Shown here: piece by piece, positions 28,401-34,574 of the stretch | Layout of the letters: each line of letters begins with the position of its first letter | Position numbering within the stretch: position 1 is the first letter of the stretch | Assembly (NCBI RefSeq): GCF_014218295.1 | Contig: NZ_AP023287.1 | Span: 4,402,001-4,466,000, forward strand | Source: Mycolicibacterium litorale | GTDB lineage: Bacteria > Actinomycetota > Actinomycetes > Mycobacteriales > Mycobacteriaceae | Direction: 5' to 3' | DNA: 64,000 bases | Translations under genes and position numbers: made by a program | The notes under the pieces: model-generated | The model's input: only the letters and a program-made list of their open reading frames with translations | Told to the model about the DNA's origin: nothing | Database searches by the model: none

Positions 28401-28431
28401 GGTGCCCGTCCGCTGATACCGGGCGGGCACC
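28401..28431. other. Stem-loop between early genes
   Basis: GGTGCCCG (28401-28408) and CGGGCACC (28424-28431) form an 8-bp stem with a further CCG/CGG inside. No T-run follows on the minus strand. It lies between the stop at 28437 and the ribosome site of the next gene. Confidence 0.5.
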
Positions 28432-28436
28432 GTCCA

Positions 28437-29051
28437 TTACTGGGCTTGGAGGGCTTGAGCGATTAGCGGTGCAACATGGACACGCCACTCGCGCCAATCC
28501 CAAGGGCACTCGCCGCACGTGCAGTAACCGCGACTCTCGAACGTGTCGCCGTGAGAGAACATGTGGCCAGCGAGCACCTCGGTGATCGTTTCCGAAAGTT
28601 GAGGCCCCCCGGCAGGGCTGATGCGCGGGGGGATGGCGCCGCCATCCACCGGGGGGCTGGCATCCGCACCCGATGCGGGGATGCCCGACTCAGATGCCCA
28701 ACGAAGGCATGTTTGTTCAGGTGCATGCGTTGAACCACACCCATTGCAGTAAGGGTGACGGCTCTCGATCTTCTCCAGGCGAGCAAGAACATCCTCGACA
28801 GGAACGCCGGTTGCGAGAGCGGTACCGATCGCGACGTCGCGGACCGTCAGGGAGCGCACATCCGGCTCTGCGACTTCTTCCTCGGCTTCTTTGGCTACCA
28901 GCACTTCCCGTAACGCTTCACGAGACACCTGCTCCGCCTCACGCACAAGCGAGTCCCGTGCCGGCTGCATCTGCCTCAATGCCCATTCCCCTACTTGGGC
29001 TGTGAGGATGGTGGCGTTGTCTAGGAGGGTGGTGATGAAACGAGAGTTCAC
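28437..29051 (-). CDS. 204-residue protein with coiled coil and Cys clusters
   Basis: GTG 29051. Residues about 20-65 form a charged coiled coil, about 65-95 a possible helix bundle with VRDVAIGTALATGVPVEDV, then CNGCGSTHAPEQTC and a second CTCGECPWDWREWRVHV cluster near the C-terminus, both likely zinc sites. Several segments resemble other proteins of this operon joined together. Function unknown. Confidence 0.55.
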   Translation of the reverse strand: MNSRFITTLLDNATILTAQVGEWALRQMQPARDSLVREAEQVSREALREVLVAKEAEEEVAEPDVRSLTVRDVAIGTALATGVPVEDVLARLEKIESRHPYCNGCGSTHAPEQTCLRWASESGIPASGADASPPVDGGAIPPRISPAGGPQLSETITEVLAGHMFSHGDTFESRGYCTCGECPWDWREWRVHVAPLIAQALQAQ

Positions 29052-29365
29052 GACGCCACCTCGGAGTAGTTCATGCGCTTCCGCAACGACTCGCCCGTCA
29101 CGTCGGCGAACTCCTTCGCCGTGAGGAGTTGCTTTTGATAGAGGCGGTATGCCTTTTCGACCTCACTGGCGAAGGTGAACGGATCATTCGGCCCGCTGTA
29201 GGCCCTTGCGGTGGCGATCTGCTTGACGTGCTCCTCGACCTCTTCCCGCGCGTCGTCGGATGTCTCGCACCACCGCGACCGCCAGTCGCACAGGCAGTAC
29301 GCGACATAACTGCCGGATGCTCTGTCAACGTAAACCTCGGCAAGAGAATGAGTTTGGGCGGTCAT
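29048..29365 (-). CDS. 105-residue protein, unknown function
   Basis: ATG 29365 overlaps the preceding stop (ATGA). AEVYVDRASGSYVAYCLCDWRS then a long helix (DDAREEVEEHVKQIATARAY) and a second helix. The first part resembles small actinophage proteins with a CxCDW element. Unknown. Confidence 0.55.
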   Translation of the reverse strand: MTAQTHSLAEVYVDRASGSYVAYCLCDWRSRWCETSDDAREEVEEHVKQIATARAYSGPNDPFTFASEVEKAYRLYQKQLLTAKEFADVTGESLRKRMNYSEVAS

Positions 29366-29499
29366 GCCGACTCCCGCAACAGCTCGTAGAAGGCTTCCCA
29401 TTGCTTGTTTGACTGTTTCTTCGATGCCCGTAGTAGAAGTCCCAGGCAGGTGAGAAGGCATACGATCCAGGTGGTTACAGCCAGGTAGAGGTAGATCAC
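29362..29499 (-). CDS. 45-residue single-helix membrane protein
   Basis: GTG 29499 follows GGGGAGG, and its stop overlaps the next ATG. An N-terminal membrane helix (YLAVTTWIVCLLTCLGLLL) is followed by a basic, amphipathic tail. Confidence 0.6.
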   Translation of the reverse strand: MIYLYLAVTTWIVCLLTCLGLLLRASKKQSNKQWEAFYELLRESA

Positions 29500-29555
29500 G
29501 ACGCCTCCCCGAACTCTCGTGAGTCATCACCAGGGAACCCCCAGAAGGAAGTCAT
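29496..29555 (-). CDS. 19-residue microprotein coupled on both sides
   Basis: ATG 29555 overlaps the stop of the HTH gene (ATGA), CGGAGG is the ribosome site, and its own TGA overlaps the next GTG (GTGA). The product begins MTSFWGFPGDD. If real it is among the shortest genes here; alternatively it is a translational relay linking two cistrons. Confidence 0.5.
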   Translation of the reverse strand: MTSFWGFPGDDSREFGEAS

Positions 29556-29806
29556 GCCGACCTCCGCTCAATCCGCCGGCGGAACTTCGAGTTCCTCGCC
29601 AACCCGGCAGGAGACGGCTTCTCCACCGGCCGCGCCTCCGTCGACATCGCTTCGATGGCGTGCTCAATCTGCGGCTCCGTCATCGCCCACCGGCCAGCCC
29701 GCTTCAATCCCGCGAACGTGTGGTCCCGCAGCTTCGACCGCAACCACTCATCGGAGACACCGATAAGTTCGGCAGCCTCGGAGAGGGAGTAAATAGGGGT
29801 GATCAC
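29552..29806 (-). CDS. Excisionase-like HTH protein
   Basis: 84 residues from GTG 29806. Residues about 5-50 form an excisionase/MerR-type winged HTH (YSLSEAAELIGVSDEWL, RSKLRDHTFAGLKRAGRW); the C-terminus is basic (FRRRIERRSA). Early position a few genes after the immunity switch fits a recombination directionality factor for the integrase; a plain regulator is the alternative. Confidence 0.65.
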   Translation of the reverse strand: MITPIYSLSEAAELIGVSDEWLRSKLRDHTFAGLKRAGRWAMTEPQIEHAIEAMSTEARPVEKPSPAGLARNSKFRRRIERRSA

Positions 29807-30195
29807 GCGATCCTCACCACCCGCACATGAATCTCCTGCGTAGCGGGATCGGTGGTCACCTCGTAAATGCCCGGGCATGGCACTTCCGGGTCTGACATCA
29901 GGTGCCCGCGCCAAGATCGAGTGCTGTCTTCACTGACAACCGGGTGCCAGATCTCTTCGGTGTAAGCGCCGTCTTCGATCCAGGCGCCCGACTTCACAGC
30001 GCGACCGTCTGAGTAGTGGTTGACATCCCCGAAACGCGCTGCGAGTGCTTCGATGTCGCGGACTATCTCCGATATCGCATCGAGTTGGAGTTCGTGGTCC
30101 GTGTCGCACATTGAGCCGCCGATCTCGTCGGTGGTCCACGAGATGCGCTGCTTGAGGATCGCCGCTGCGTACTTAAGGGCGTCGTCGGCGCGCAT
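29803..30195 (-). CDS. 130-residue protein, unknown function
   Basis: ATG 30195 overlaps the antirepressor stop. N-terminal helices (ADDALKYAAAILKQRI), a central helical region and a beta-rich C-terminus ending IHVRVVRIA. No family recognised. Confidence 0.5.
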   Translation of the reverse strand: MRADDALKYAAAILKQRISWTTDEIGGSMCDTDHELQLDAISEIVRDIEALAARFGDVNHYSDGRAVKSGAWIEDGAYTEEIWHPVVSEDSTRSWRGHLMSDPEVPCPGIYEVTTDPATQEIHVRVVRIA

Positions 30196-31058
30196 CAGGA
30201 TGCCGCCTCAATGTGAGGGAGGAGTCCCACCAGGCGGGCTAGGTCCACCGCGTGGACGGCCCGGATGTACATCGTCCTTCTTGCTTGGCCGTTGTTCCGG
30301 CGGGGCGCGTCGCGCTGCTCTTTGACGTCAAACCAGGTGAACGATGGCTTACCCGCGCGGGGGCGGTACTCGACCTCGGTGATCTTGCAACCGTGCCGCC
30401 GGGACCACCGCTCGAACGTCTTCTTGTAGATGAGCTGCTTCTCGTCGTGGAGCAACGCGAAGGCTTGGGGCTTGGTCAGCCCGTAGGTGCGGCCCCAGTC
30501 CTCCACCAGCATCACGTCGTCGTCTACGACAACGTGGGTCTCGAAGTACTCCACTGCGGGGCGACTGGCTTCGACGGTTGCGGTGAGTTCCTTGACCTTG
30601 TTGTCCAAGATGTGCAGTGCGCGGTGAACAATCTGGTCCTCGGTGAGTTCCACCACTCCCGCTCGCGACGACTGTTCGGCATTCAGTAGGTAGTCGCGAA
30701 CCCGCCGAGCGACCGGAGAATCGCGCAGAAGCATGCCGATTCGCAAGACCGCGCGGCGTGGGTAGAGGCCAATGGTGCGGACCTTTGGGTCCAGATTTGA
30801 GAGTGACGCGATGTCACTCTCAAACTCACCCCGTCCGACGACCCGGTATCCGTCGTCGTCGAGTTCGTCGCGATTGCGCTTCACCACCTGTCGGATGGCT
30901 TCGGAGGGAACCTCGAAGAAGGTGGCGACCATGTCCGTGGTGGCGTGCATGTCATCGGGCAGGGTTTGGAGGACGCCCACCTTGTCGATCACGTCGGTGC
31001 GGTCGGCCAGTCGATCGCGTTCCGCCCGCGCCTCCATGAGTGTCAGGTCGGTGCTCAT
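30195..31058 (-). CDS. Antirepressor-type protein with KilA-C-like C-terminus
   Basis: 287 residues from ATG 31058. The N-terminal about 120 residues (MVATFFEVPSEAIRQVVKRN, GLYPRRAVLRIGMLL, SPVARRVRDYLLN) match the DNA-binding N-domain of phage antirepressor/Rha-type proteins. A coiled coil links it to a C-terminal domain (about 185-287: VDDDVMLVEDWGRTYGLTK, FERWSRRHGCKI, TMYIRAVHAVDLARL) of phage antirepressor/KilA-C style. Encoded shortly after the Cro-like gene, it is expected to inactivate the repressor during induction or superinfection. Confidence 0.75.
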   Translation of the reverse strand: MSTDLTLMEARAERDRLADRTDVIDKVGVLQTLPDDMHATTDMVATFFEVPSEAIRQVVKRNRDELDDDGYRVVGRGEFESDIASLSNLDPKVRTIGLYPRRAVLRIGMLLRDSPVARRVRDYLLNAEQSSRAGVVELTEDQIVHRALHILDNKVKELTATVEASRPAVEYFETHVVVDDDVMLVEDWGRTYGLTKPQAFALLHDEKQLIYKKTFERWSRRHGCKITEVEYRPRAGKPSFTWFDVKEQRDAPRRNNGQARRTMYIRAVHAVDLARLVGLLPHIEAAS

Positions 31059-31369
31059 GCGACCACCCCCGGCTGGGAAACGCAGGGGATTTCGAATCCG
31101 TTGAGAATCAACCCGGGGTCGGGCAGCTTGCCGGACTTGCGCGCACAGTCTCGGCACACGCGGTATGTCACCGTCAGTACGGGGGGAGCGTCCGGGTGGG
31201 CGAGATCAAAGGTGGCCACCGCTTCCGAAGTCGGCAAACCGAGAACGACGAGCGCGGCGACGCACCACTCGGGTTCGCCCCTGAAGGCAATAGCGGTGTC
31301 GGTGCCGCCGAGGCAGGCAATGCAGGAGCCGGTGAACGACCCTGCTGCTTGTAGGATTGGGTTTGACAC
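31055..31369 (-). CDS. 104-residue zinc-type protein, unknown function
   Basis: GTG 31369 follows AAAGGA. CIACLGG near residue 17 and CRDCARK near 76, each a Cys pair, suggest a zinc-binding fold. Lies between the Cro-like gene and the antirepressor, so it is among the first genes transcribed on induction. Confidence 0.6.
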   Translation of the reverse strand: MSNPILQAAGSFTGSCIACLGGTDTAIAFRGEPEWCVAALVVLGLPTSEAVATFDLAHPDAPPVLTVTYRVCRDCARKSGKLPDPGLILNGFEIPCVSQPGVVA

Positions 31370-31430
31370 GAACTGTCCTTTCGTTGTCGGTTGGCCCTCG
31401 CCTCTTGCCCAGGCGGGGGCCACTTGCTTT

Positions 31431-31688
31431 TCAGGCAGCCGCTACGTCTTCTGCAGCGGGGCGCATGATTGCGATCTGTTCGACAGCGAGAGCTGCCGCA
31501 GCCCGGGCGAGAAGGACGTTCGTCAACTTCTTGCGGCCAGCTTCGATGTTCGCCAAGTACGGCCTGCTGATGCCGATCTGAGACGCAAACGGATCAGGCT
31601 TGTATCCGCGGAGTTCCCGAAGTGTCCGAAGCGTTGCGCCGACGCGCACCCATTCGGGATCGAGTCCGCCCTTTTCTTCCTTACGCAT
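31431..31688 (-). CDS. Cro-like HTH regulator
   Basis: 85 residues from ATG 31688, which lies 6 bases after a -10 box, so the mRNA is predicted leaderless. Xre/Cro HTH across about residues 14-60 (ATLRTLRELRGYKPDPFASQ, IGISRPYLANIEAGRKK). It heads the leftward early operon and faces the repressor gene across a shared operator region. The longer frame upstream reads into the operator and is discarded. Expected to tip the switch to lytic growth. Confidence 0.8.
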   Translation of the reverse strand: MRKEEKGGLDPEWVRVGATLRTLRELRGYKPDPFASQIGISRPYLANIEAGRKKLTNVLLARAAAALAVEQIAIMRPAAEDVAAA

Positions 31689-31694
31689 ACCAGG

Positions 31695-31871
31695 ACGGTA
31701 GCGGAACACTGAGGAACACGTCAAGGGAAAACGCGGGAACAGCTGGCAGACTCGGCGAAATGCCTGATCAAGGGCACTTACACGTTGGTAATTCCTCCGT
31801 TGTATTCCCGACAATTCCGCTGGCAGGAACAGATCGGCCTGGTTGATGTTCCTAGTTGTTCCCGTCACACT
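31695..31871. promoter_or_regulatory. Divergent immunity promoters with six TGTTCC/GGAACA operator sites
   Basis: Leftward promoter: TTGACG (31719-31724, minus) N18 TACCGT (31695-31700), then 6 bases to ATG 31688. Rightward promoter: TTGATG (31843-31848) N17 CACACT (31866-31871), then 6 bases to ATG 31878. GGAACA sites at 31703 and 31713 lie in the leftward spacer; TGTTCC sites at 31847 and 31857 lie in the rightward one, both pairs 10 bp apart. Two more lie between, at 31736 and 31826. Both mRNAs are predicted leaderless. Confidence 0.75.
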
Positions 31872-31877
31872 CTTGGC

Positions 31878-32615
31878 ATGACAAAGCGCTCGAAGGCAGA
31901 GGTCGGAGCACTGGTGAAGGCTCGCCGGCTCGAGCTGCAAAAGACGCCGGGGGAGGTGGTAGCGGAGGCCGAGGTGGACCCCAAGACGTACGCCCGCCTC
32001 GAAGACGGGACCCGATGGCCGCAAGAGCGAAGCCGATTGAAGATCGAAGCAGCGCTCGAGTGGGAGCCAGGCAGCATTGGCCGACTGCTAGACGGCGGTG
32101 ACGCGACACCAATCACCACAGTCCCGTCCACTCCAGCAGCGACTCAAGATGCGGCGCCGACGGGTGACGAGACTGGTGTTTGGCACCTTCTTGCCCACAT
32201 GTGGAGAGCTGCCGAAGATCTCGTCAGTGCCGTGTTAGATGCGCGCTCCCCGACGACTGTTCTGCTGGCTGCACAGCACATCGTGGATCTATACGGGATC
32301 TACCTGACCGACCACGTCATCAGCCTTGACGTGCCCGCTGAGGTGCGGGATGCCGCCTTAGCGGATCTGTTTCGGAAGCGGGATCAAGCCCGCAAAAAGT
32401 TAGGAGAACGCCTTGCCGTGGAAATTGCGCCGTCGTCGGGAGCACAGAATGAAGGTGGACCGCCCGAGGAGGATCTAGGCCGAGGGGTCGCCCAGAAGTC
32501 GAAGAAATGGCCTTCGCAGTTCGGTACTCCCAGAACTCCCAGAACTCCCGTCAAGCCCGACGTCAAGCCCAGCATCAAGCCCAGCATCAAGCCCAGACGT
32601 GCCCGTGAAGGCTAG
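31878..32615 (+). CDS. Immunity repressor (HTH, long C-terminal domain)
   Basis: 245 residues from ATG 31878, the only plausible start given the promoter. The N-terminal 65 residues are an HTH (VGALVKARRLELQKTPGEVV, DPKTYARLEDGTRWPQ). The central part (about 95-190) is helical, probably for dimerisation. The C-terminus is a basic Pro/Lys-rich tail of tandem repeats (PRTPRTP, then four KP-type units). Plus-strand expression in the lysogen would silence the leftward operon. The tail overlaps the convergent gene at 32475 by 141 bases. Confidence 0.8.
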   Translation: MTKRSKAEVGALVKARRLELQKTPGEVVAEAEVDPKTYARLEDGTRWPQERSRLKIEAALEWEPGSIGRLLDGGDATPITTVPSTPAATQDAAPTGDETGVWHLLAHMWRAAEDLVSAVLDARSPTTVLLAAQHIVDLYGIYLTDHVISLDVPAEVRDAALADLFRKRDQARKKLGERLAVEIAPSSGAQNEGGPPEEDLGRGVAQKSKKWPSQFGTPRTPRTPVKPDVKPSIKPSIKPRRAREG

Positions 32616-32807
32616 GCTCTGCCTCTCCAGGCGGTCTTTCGCCCTACACAGCGGGTTCAGGAGGCTGACCACCTCAGCGGTCGTCAGGTCGTCCAACCGG
32701 ACGTGGTTCTCCAACAGGTCCATGAGGTGCCAGCGCCAATATGCGTCCAGGTCGGGAGATTGGTCGACAGCGTTGTCGACCGCCCGTCTGACGGATTCGT
32801 CGTCCAC
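32475..32807 (-). CDS. 110-residue protein overlapping the repressor 3' end, unknown function
   Basis: GTG 32807 follows GAGGTG 4 bases upstream. Residues 1-70 are helical (ESVRRAVDNAVDQSP, LTTAEVVSLLNPLCRA); the C-terminus is a repeat tail (SGLDAGLDAGLDVGLDG, SSGSSGS), which is the antisense of the repressor tail repeats. Forms a two-gene leftward unit with the 32817 gene between repressor and integrase, where lysogenically expressed accessory genes often lie in mycobacteriophages. Confidence 0.6.
   Translation of the reverse strand: MDDESVRRAVDNAVDQSPDLDAYWRWHLMDLLENHVRLDDLTTAEVVSLLNPLCRAKDRLERQSLAFTGTSGLDAGLDAGLDVGLDGSSGSSGSTELRRPFLRLLGDPSA
32526..32598. repeat. Tandem 9-mer and 12-mer repeats coding on both strands
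   Basis: ACTCCCAGA repeats (32526-32549, 2.7 copies) are followed by four 12-base units of TCAAGCCC type (32551-32598). The plus strand encodes the repressor tail, the minus strand the GLDA/SSG tail of the convergent gene. Confidence 0.9.
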
Positions 32808-32816
32808 GAGACACCT

Positions 32817-33008
32817 CTACAGGGCCGGGCGGGGCGACTGCAGCAACGTCTGCGCGTCAGACATGTCATATGCAACCGGGCGTCGGTCTACACCCTGGGT
32901 TGATTGTGTTGCGTTTTGAATCCCTTGCGGGACGGTTGTTTTGTTCACCGAGGAACCCCCACCACCTGCGTTCTTGATTGAGTTTGGGCGTCCCCCGACA
33001 CCGCTCAT
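32817..33008 (-). CDS. 63-residue protein, unknown function
   Basis: ATG 33008 (TTG 33023 is possible). Gly/Ser/Gln/Asn-rich and low in hydrophobics (NAGGGGSSVNKTTVPQG, NATQSTQGVDRRP), so largely disordered. Its TAG lies 9 bases before the GTG of the next gene, within the ribosome site, suggesting coupling. A promoter with TTGAAT and TATAAG lies upstream. Confidence 0.5.
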   Translation of the reverse strand: MSGVGGRPNSIKNAGGGGSSVNKTTVPQGIQNATQSTQGVDRRPVAYDMSDAQTLLQSPRPAL

Positions 33009-33041
33009 ATGAGGGTATGGCAAATCTTGAATTTAAGTATC

Positions 33042-33069
33042 CTTATACCTTTAGTATGTGACTATTCAA
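33042..33069 (-). promoter_or_regulatory. Candidate promoter in the AT-rich region beside the integrase
   Basis: Minus strand TTGAAT (33064-33069) N16 TATAAG (33042-33047), about 35 bases upstream of ATG 33008. The -35 forms one arm of a palindrome ATTCAA-GTAA-TTGAAT (33064-33079). The 33009-33212 stretch is unusually AT-rich for this genome and contains no gene. Confidence 0.5.
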
Positions 33070-33212
33070 GTAATTGAATGTTCAACTGGCTAACCCACTA
33101 CAGGCCGTAGGTGGAGTTATCTACGTCGGGTTTTGTCGAAAACGCACAGGCGGTGGCTTAGCTGATCATGGAAAGTGTGACGTCGAGTTTATTTTTCAGC
33201 GTTCACTCAGGT

Positions 33213-34325
33213 CTACGGACTGAGGGGCGCAGCATCGAGTTCCGAAGGGGCGTCCATCAACGCCTCAATCGTCGCGGCGGCCTGACGCTCCGCACGCTGA
33301 TCCACGTGGTAGTACATAGAGATGGTCGTGCTGATGTTCTCGTGGCCCAGGCGGGCCTGGACCACCGGCAGCGGCACGCCTGCGTTGATCAGCCAGCTCG
33401 CGTGGGTGTGGCGGAGGTCGTGGACCCGCGGGGACTTCCCCAGCCCCAATGCTTGGGCCTTCTCCCGGGCGGGTTTCCAGCCGAGGTTGAAGAACTCCTG
33501 CGCCCGCACTGGGTTGCCTGCCCCGTTGGTGAACAGCCACTCCGGCTGGGTGAGGTCCAACGCCGCTAGGGCTGACGGGGACACACTGATGGTGCGGTTG
33601 CTCTTACGGGTCTTCGGGGGGCCTATCTGGGGACGGTAGTTCCCGGAGTACTTCCACGCCTTGTTGATGCGGCACGTGCCCTTTGACAGGTCGATATCGG
33701 CGGGCGTGAGGGCGGTGGCTTCCGAGAACCGCATCCCGGTCGACACCAGCCACATGGCGAGGTTGCGCCACATCTCCCGATTGAGGCAGTCGTGCATCAG
33801 CTGGAACTCCGCGGGGGTGAGGAAGACCATCTCCTCGGGGCGGGACTGTGGCAGCCGCCTGCCCATGCACGGGTTGGACTCGATCAACCCTTTCTTCACG
33901 GCGGCGTTGAACGCGGCGCTCGCGAAGCCATGCTTGTTGGCGATGGTCTTGGGTGAGCCGGCCAATTGCTGCACCCACTTGCCGATGGTGCCCTCCGTTA
34001 CCGCGGTGAGGGGTAGTCCACCAAAGGCGTCCTTTATGTCACGTGACAAATAGGAGCGGTAGCGGTCGCAAGTCGCGGGCTGCACGCCCGTGAGTGAGTC
34101 GATGTACTCGGCGAAGAACTCCCCTACCGTGGGGACGGACGCCTGGCGCTCTTCGACCTCGAGGATGCGCTCGGCTTCATCGGGGCCGTGCTGCTCGAGG
34201 TTGGTCTTGAACCTGTCGGCGGCGGCGCGGTCCTCGAAGGATATGGATTTCTGCTTGCCGTCTTGACGCCACTTCACGCGCCAGGTCGTCACCCCGCGGT
34301 TGGTCTGCTTGTGGATCGAGGCCAT
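33213..34325 (-). CDS. int: Tyrosine integrase
   Basis: 370 residues from ATG 34325. Arm-binding N-domain (about 1-65), core-binding SAM-like domain (about 66-160) and catalytic domain with the full set: Arg199 (STGMRFSE), Lys near 238-241 (PPKTRKS), His302 and Arg305 (HDLRH), His328 (LGHENIS) and the Tyr nucleophile in MYYH near 338-339. Directly adjacent to the attachment site in tRNA-Ala. Catalyses integration and, with a directionality factor, excision. Confidence 0.95.
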   Translation of the reverse strand: MASIHKQTNRGVTTWRVKWRQDGKQKSISFEDRAAADRFKTNLEQHGPDEAERILEVEERQASVPTVGEFFAEYIDSLTGVQPATCDRYRSYLSRDIKDAFGGLPLTAVTEGTIGKWVQQLAGSPKTIANKHGFASAAFNAAVKKGLIESNPCMGRRLPQSRPEEMVFLTPAEFQLMHDCLNREMWRNLAMWLVSTGMRFSEATALTPADIDLSKGTCRINKAWKYSGNYRPQIGPPKTRKSNRTISVSPSALAALDLTQPEWLFTNGAGNPVRAQEFFNLGWKPAREKAQALGLGKSPRVHDLRHTHASWLINAGVPLPVVQARLGHENISTTISMYYHVDQRAERQAAATIEALMDAPSELDAAPLSP

Positions 34326-34393
34326 CACGGGCCCCTGCGGGGAGACGTTTTCATCGGGTCTTGACCCTCATATCACCAGCCTAACCGCCAAAT

Positions 34394-34416
34394 GTTCCGT
34401 AGCTCGTTCCGTAGCT
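34394..34416. repeat. Direct repeats beside the attachment site, possible integrase arm sites
   Basis: GTTCCGTAGCT occurs at 34394-34404 and 34406-34416, 12 bp apart, with a partial copy (GTTCCTGCT) at 34432. They lie between the integrase start and the tRNA 3' end, where arm-type sites are expected. Confidence 0.55.
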
Positions 34417-34448
34417 TCGGCGCGCCTTAGCGTTCCTGCTGGTCAAAC

Positions 34449-34524
34449 TGGTGGAGCTAAGGGGAATCGAACCCCTGACCTACTCGATGCGAACGAGTCG
34501 CGCTACCAACTGCGCCATAGCCCC
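34449..34524 (-). tRNA. tRNA-Ala (anticodon CGC) with encoded CCA; prophage attachment site
   Basis: A cloverleaf of 73 bases (34524 down to 34452) plus an encoded CCA (34451-34449). Acceptor GGGGCTA pairs with TAGCTCC, discriminator A; the anticodon stem ACTCG/CGAGT encloses TTCGCAT, giving anticodon CGC for alanine (GCG). The T arm AGGGGTTCGATTCCCCT is intact. The prophage abuts its 3' end, so the phage or host copy restores the 3' half, as in most tRNA-integrating elements. Confidence 0.93.
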
Positions 34525-34574
34525 TGATACCGGTACGAAAGGCTACCAGCCCTCGCGCACCGGTCGAAACCGAG

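Larger units (their letters stand above)
1..34449. mobile_element. Right portion of an integrated temperate siphovirus prophage
   Basis: A continuous phage genome runs from the left edge to the 3' end of tRNA-Ala: integrase, repressor, early microgene operon, terminase, head and tail genes. The genes at 34.6 kb onward are ordinary mycobacterial chromosome. The integrase lies immediately beside the tRNA, as expected for tRNA-directed integration. The left attachment site, most of the tail and the lysis cassette are outside the window, so the element exceeds 34.4 kb. No structural gene in view is broken, so the prophage may be inducible; this is inference. Confidence 0.95.

Noticed and set aside
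33064..33079. ATTCAA/TTGAAT palindrome as the integrase core site
   Set aside because: It is more than a kilobase from the tRNA junction, on the far side of the integrase; a promoter or regulator site is more likely.
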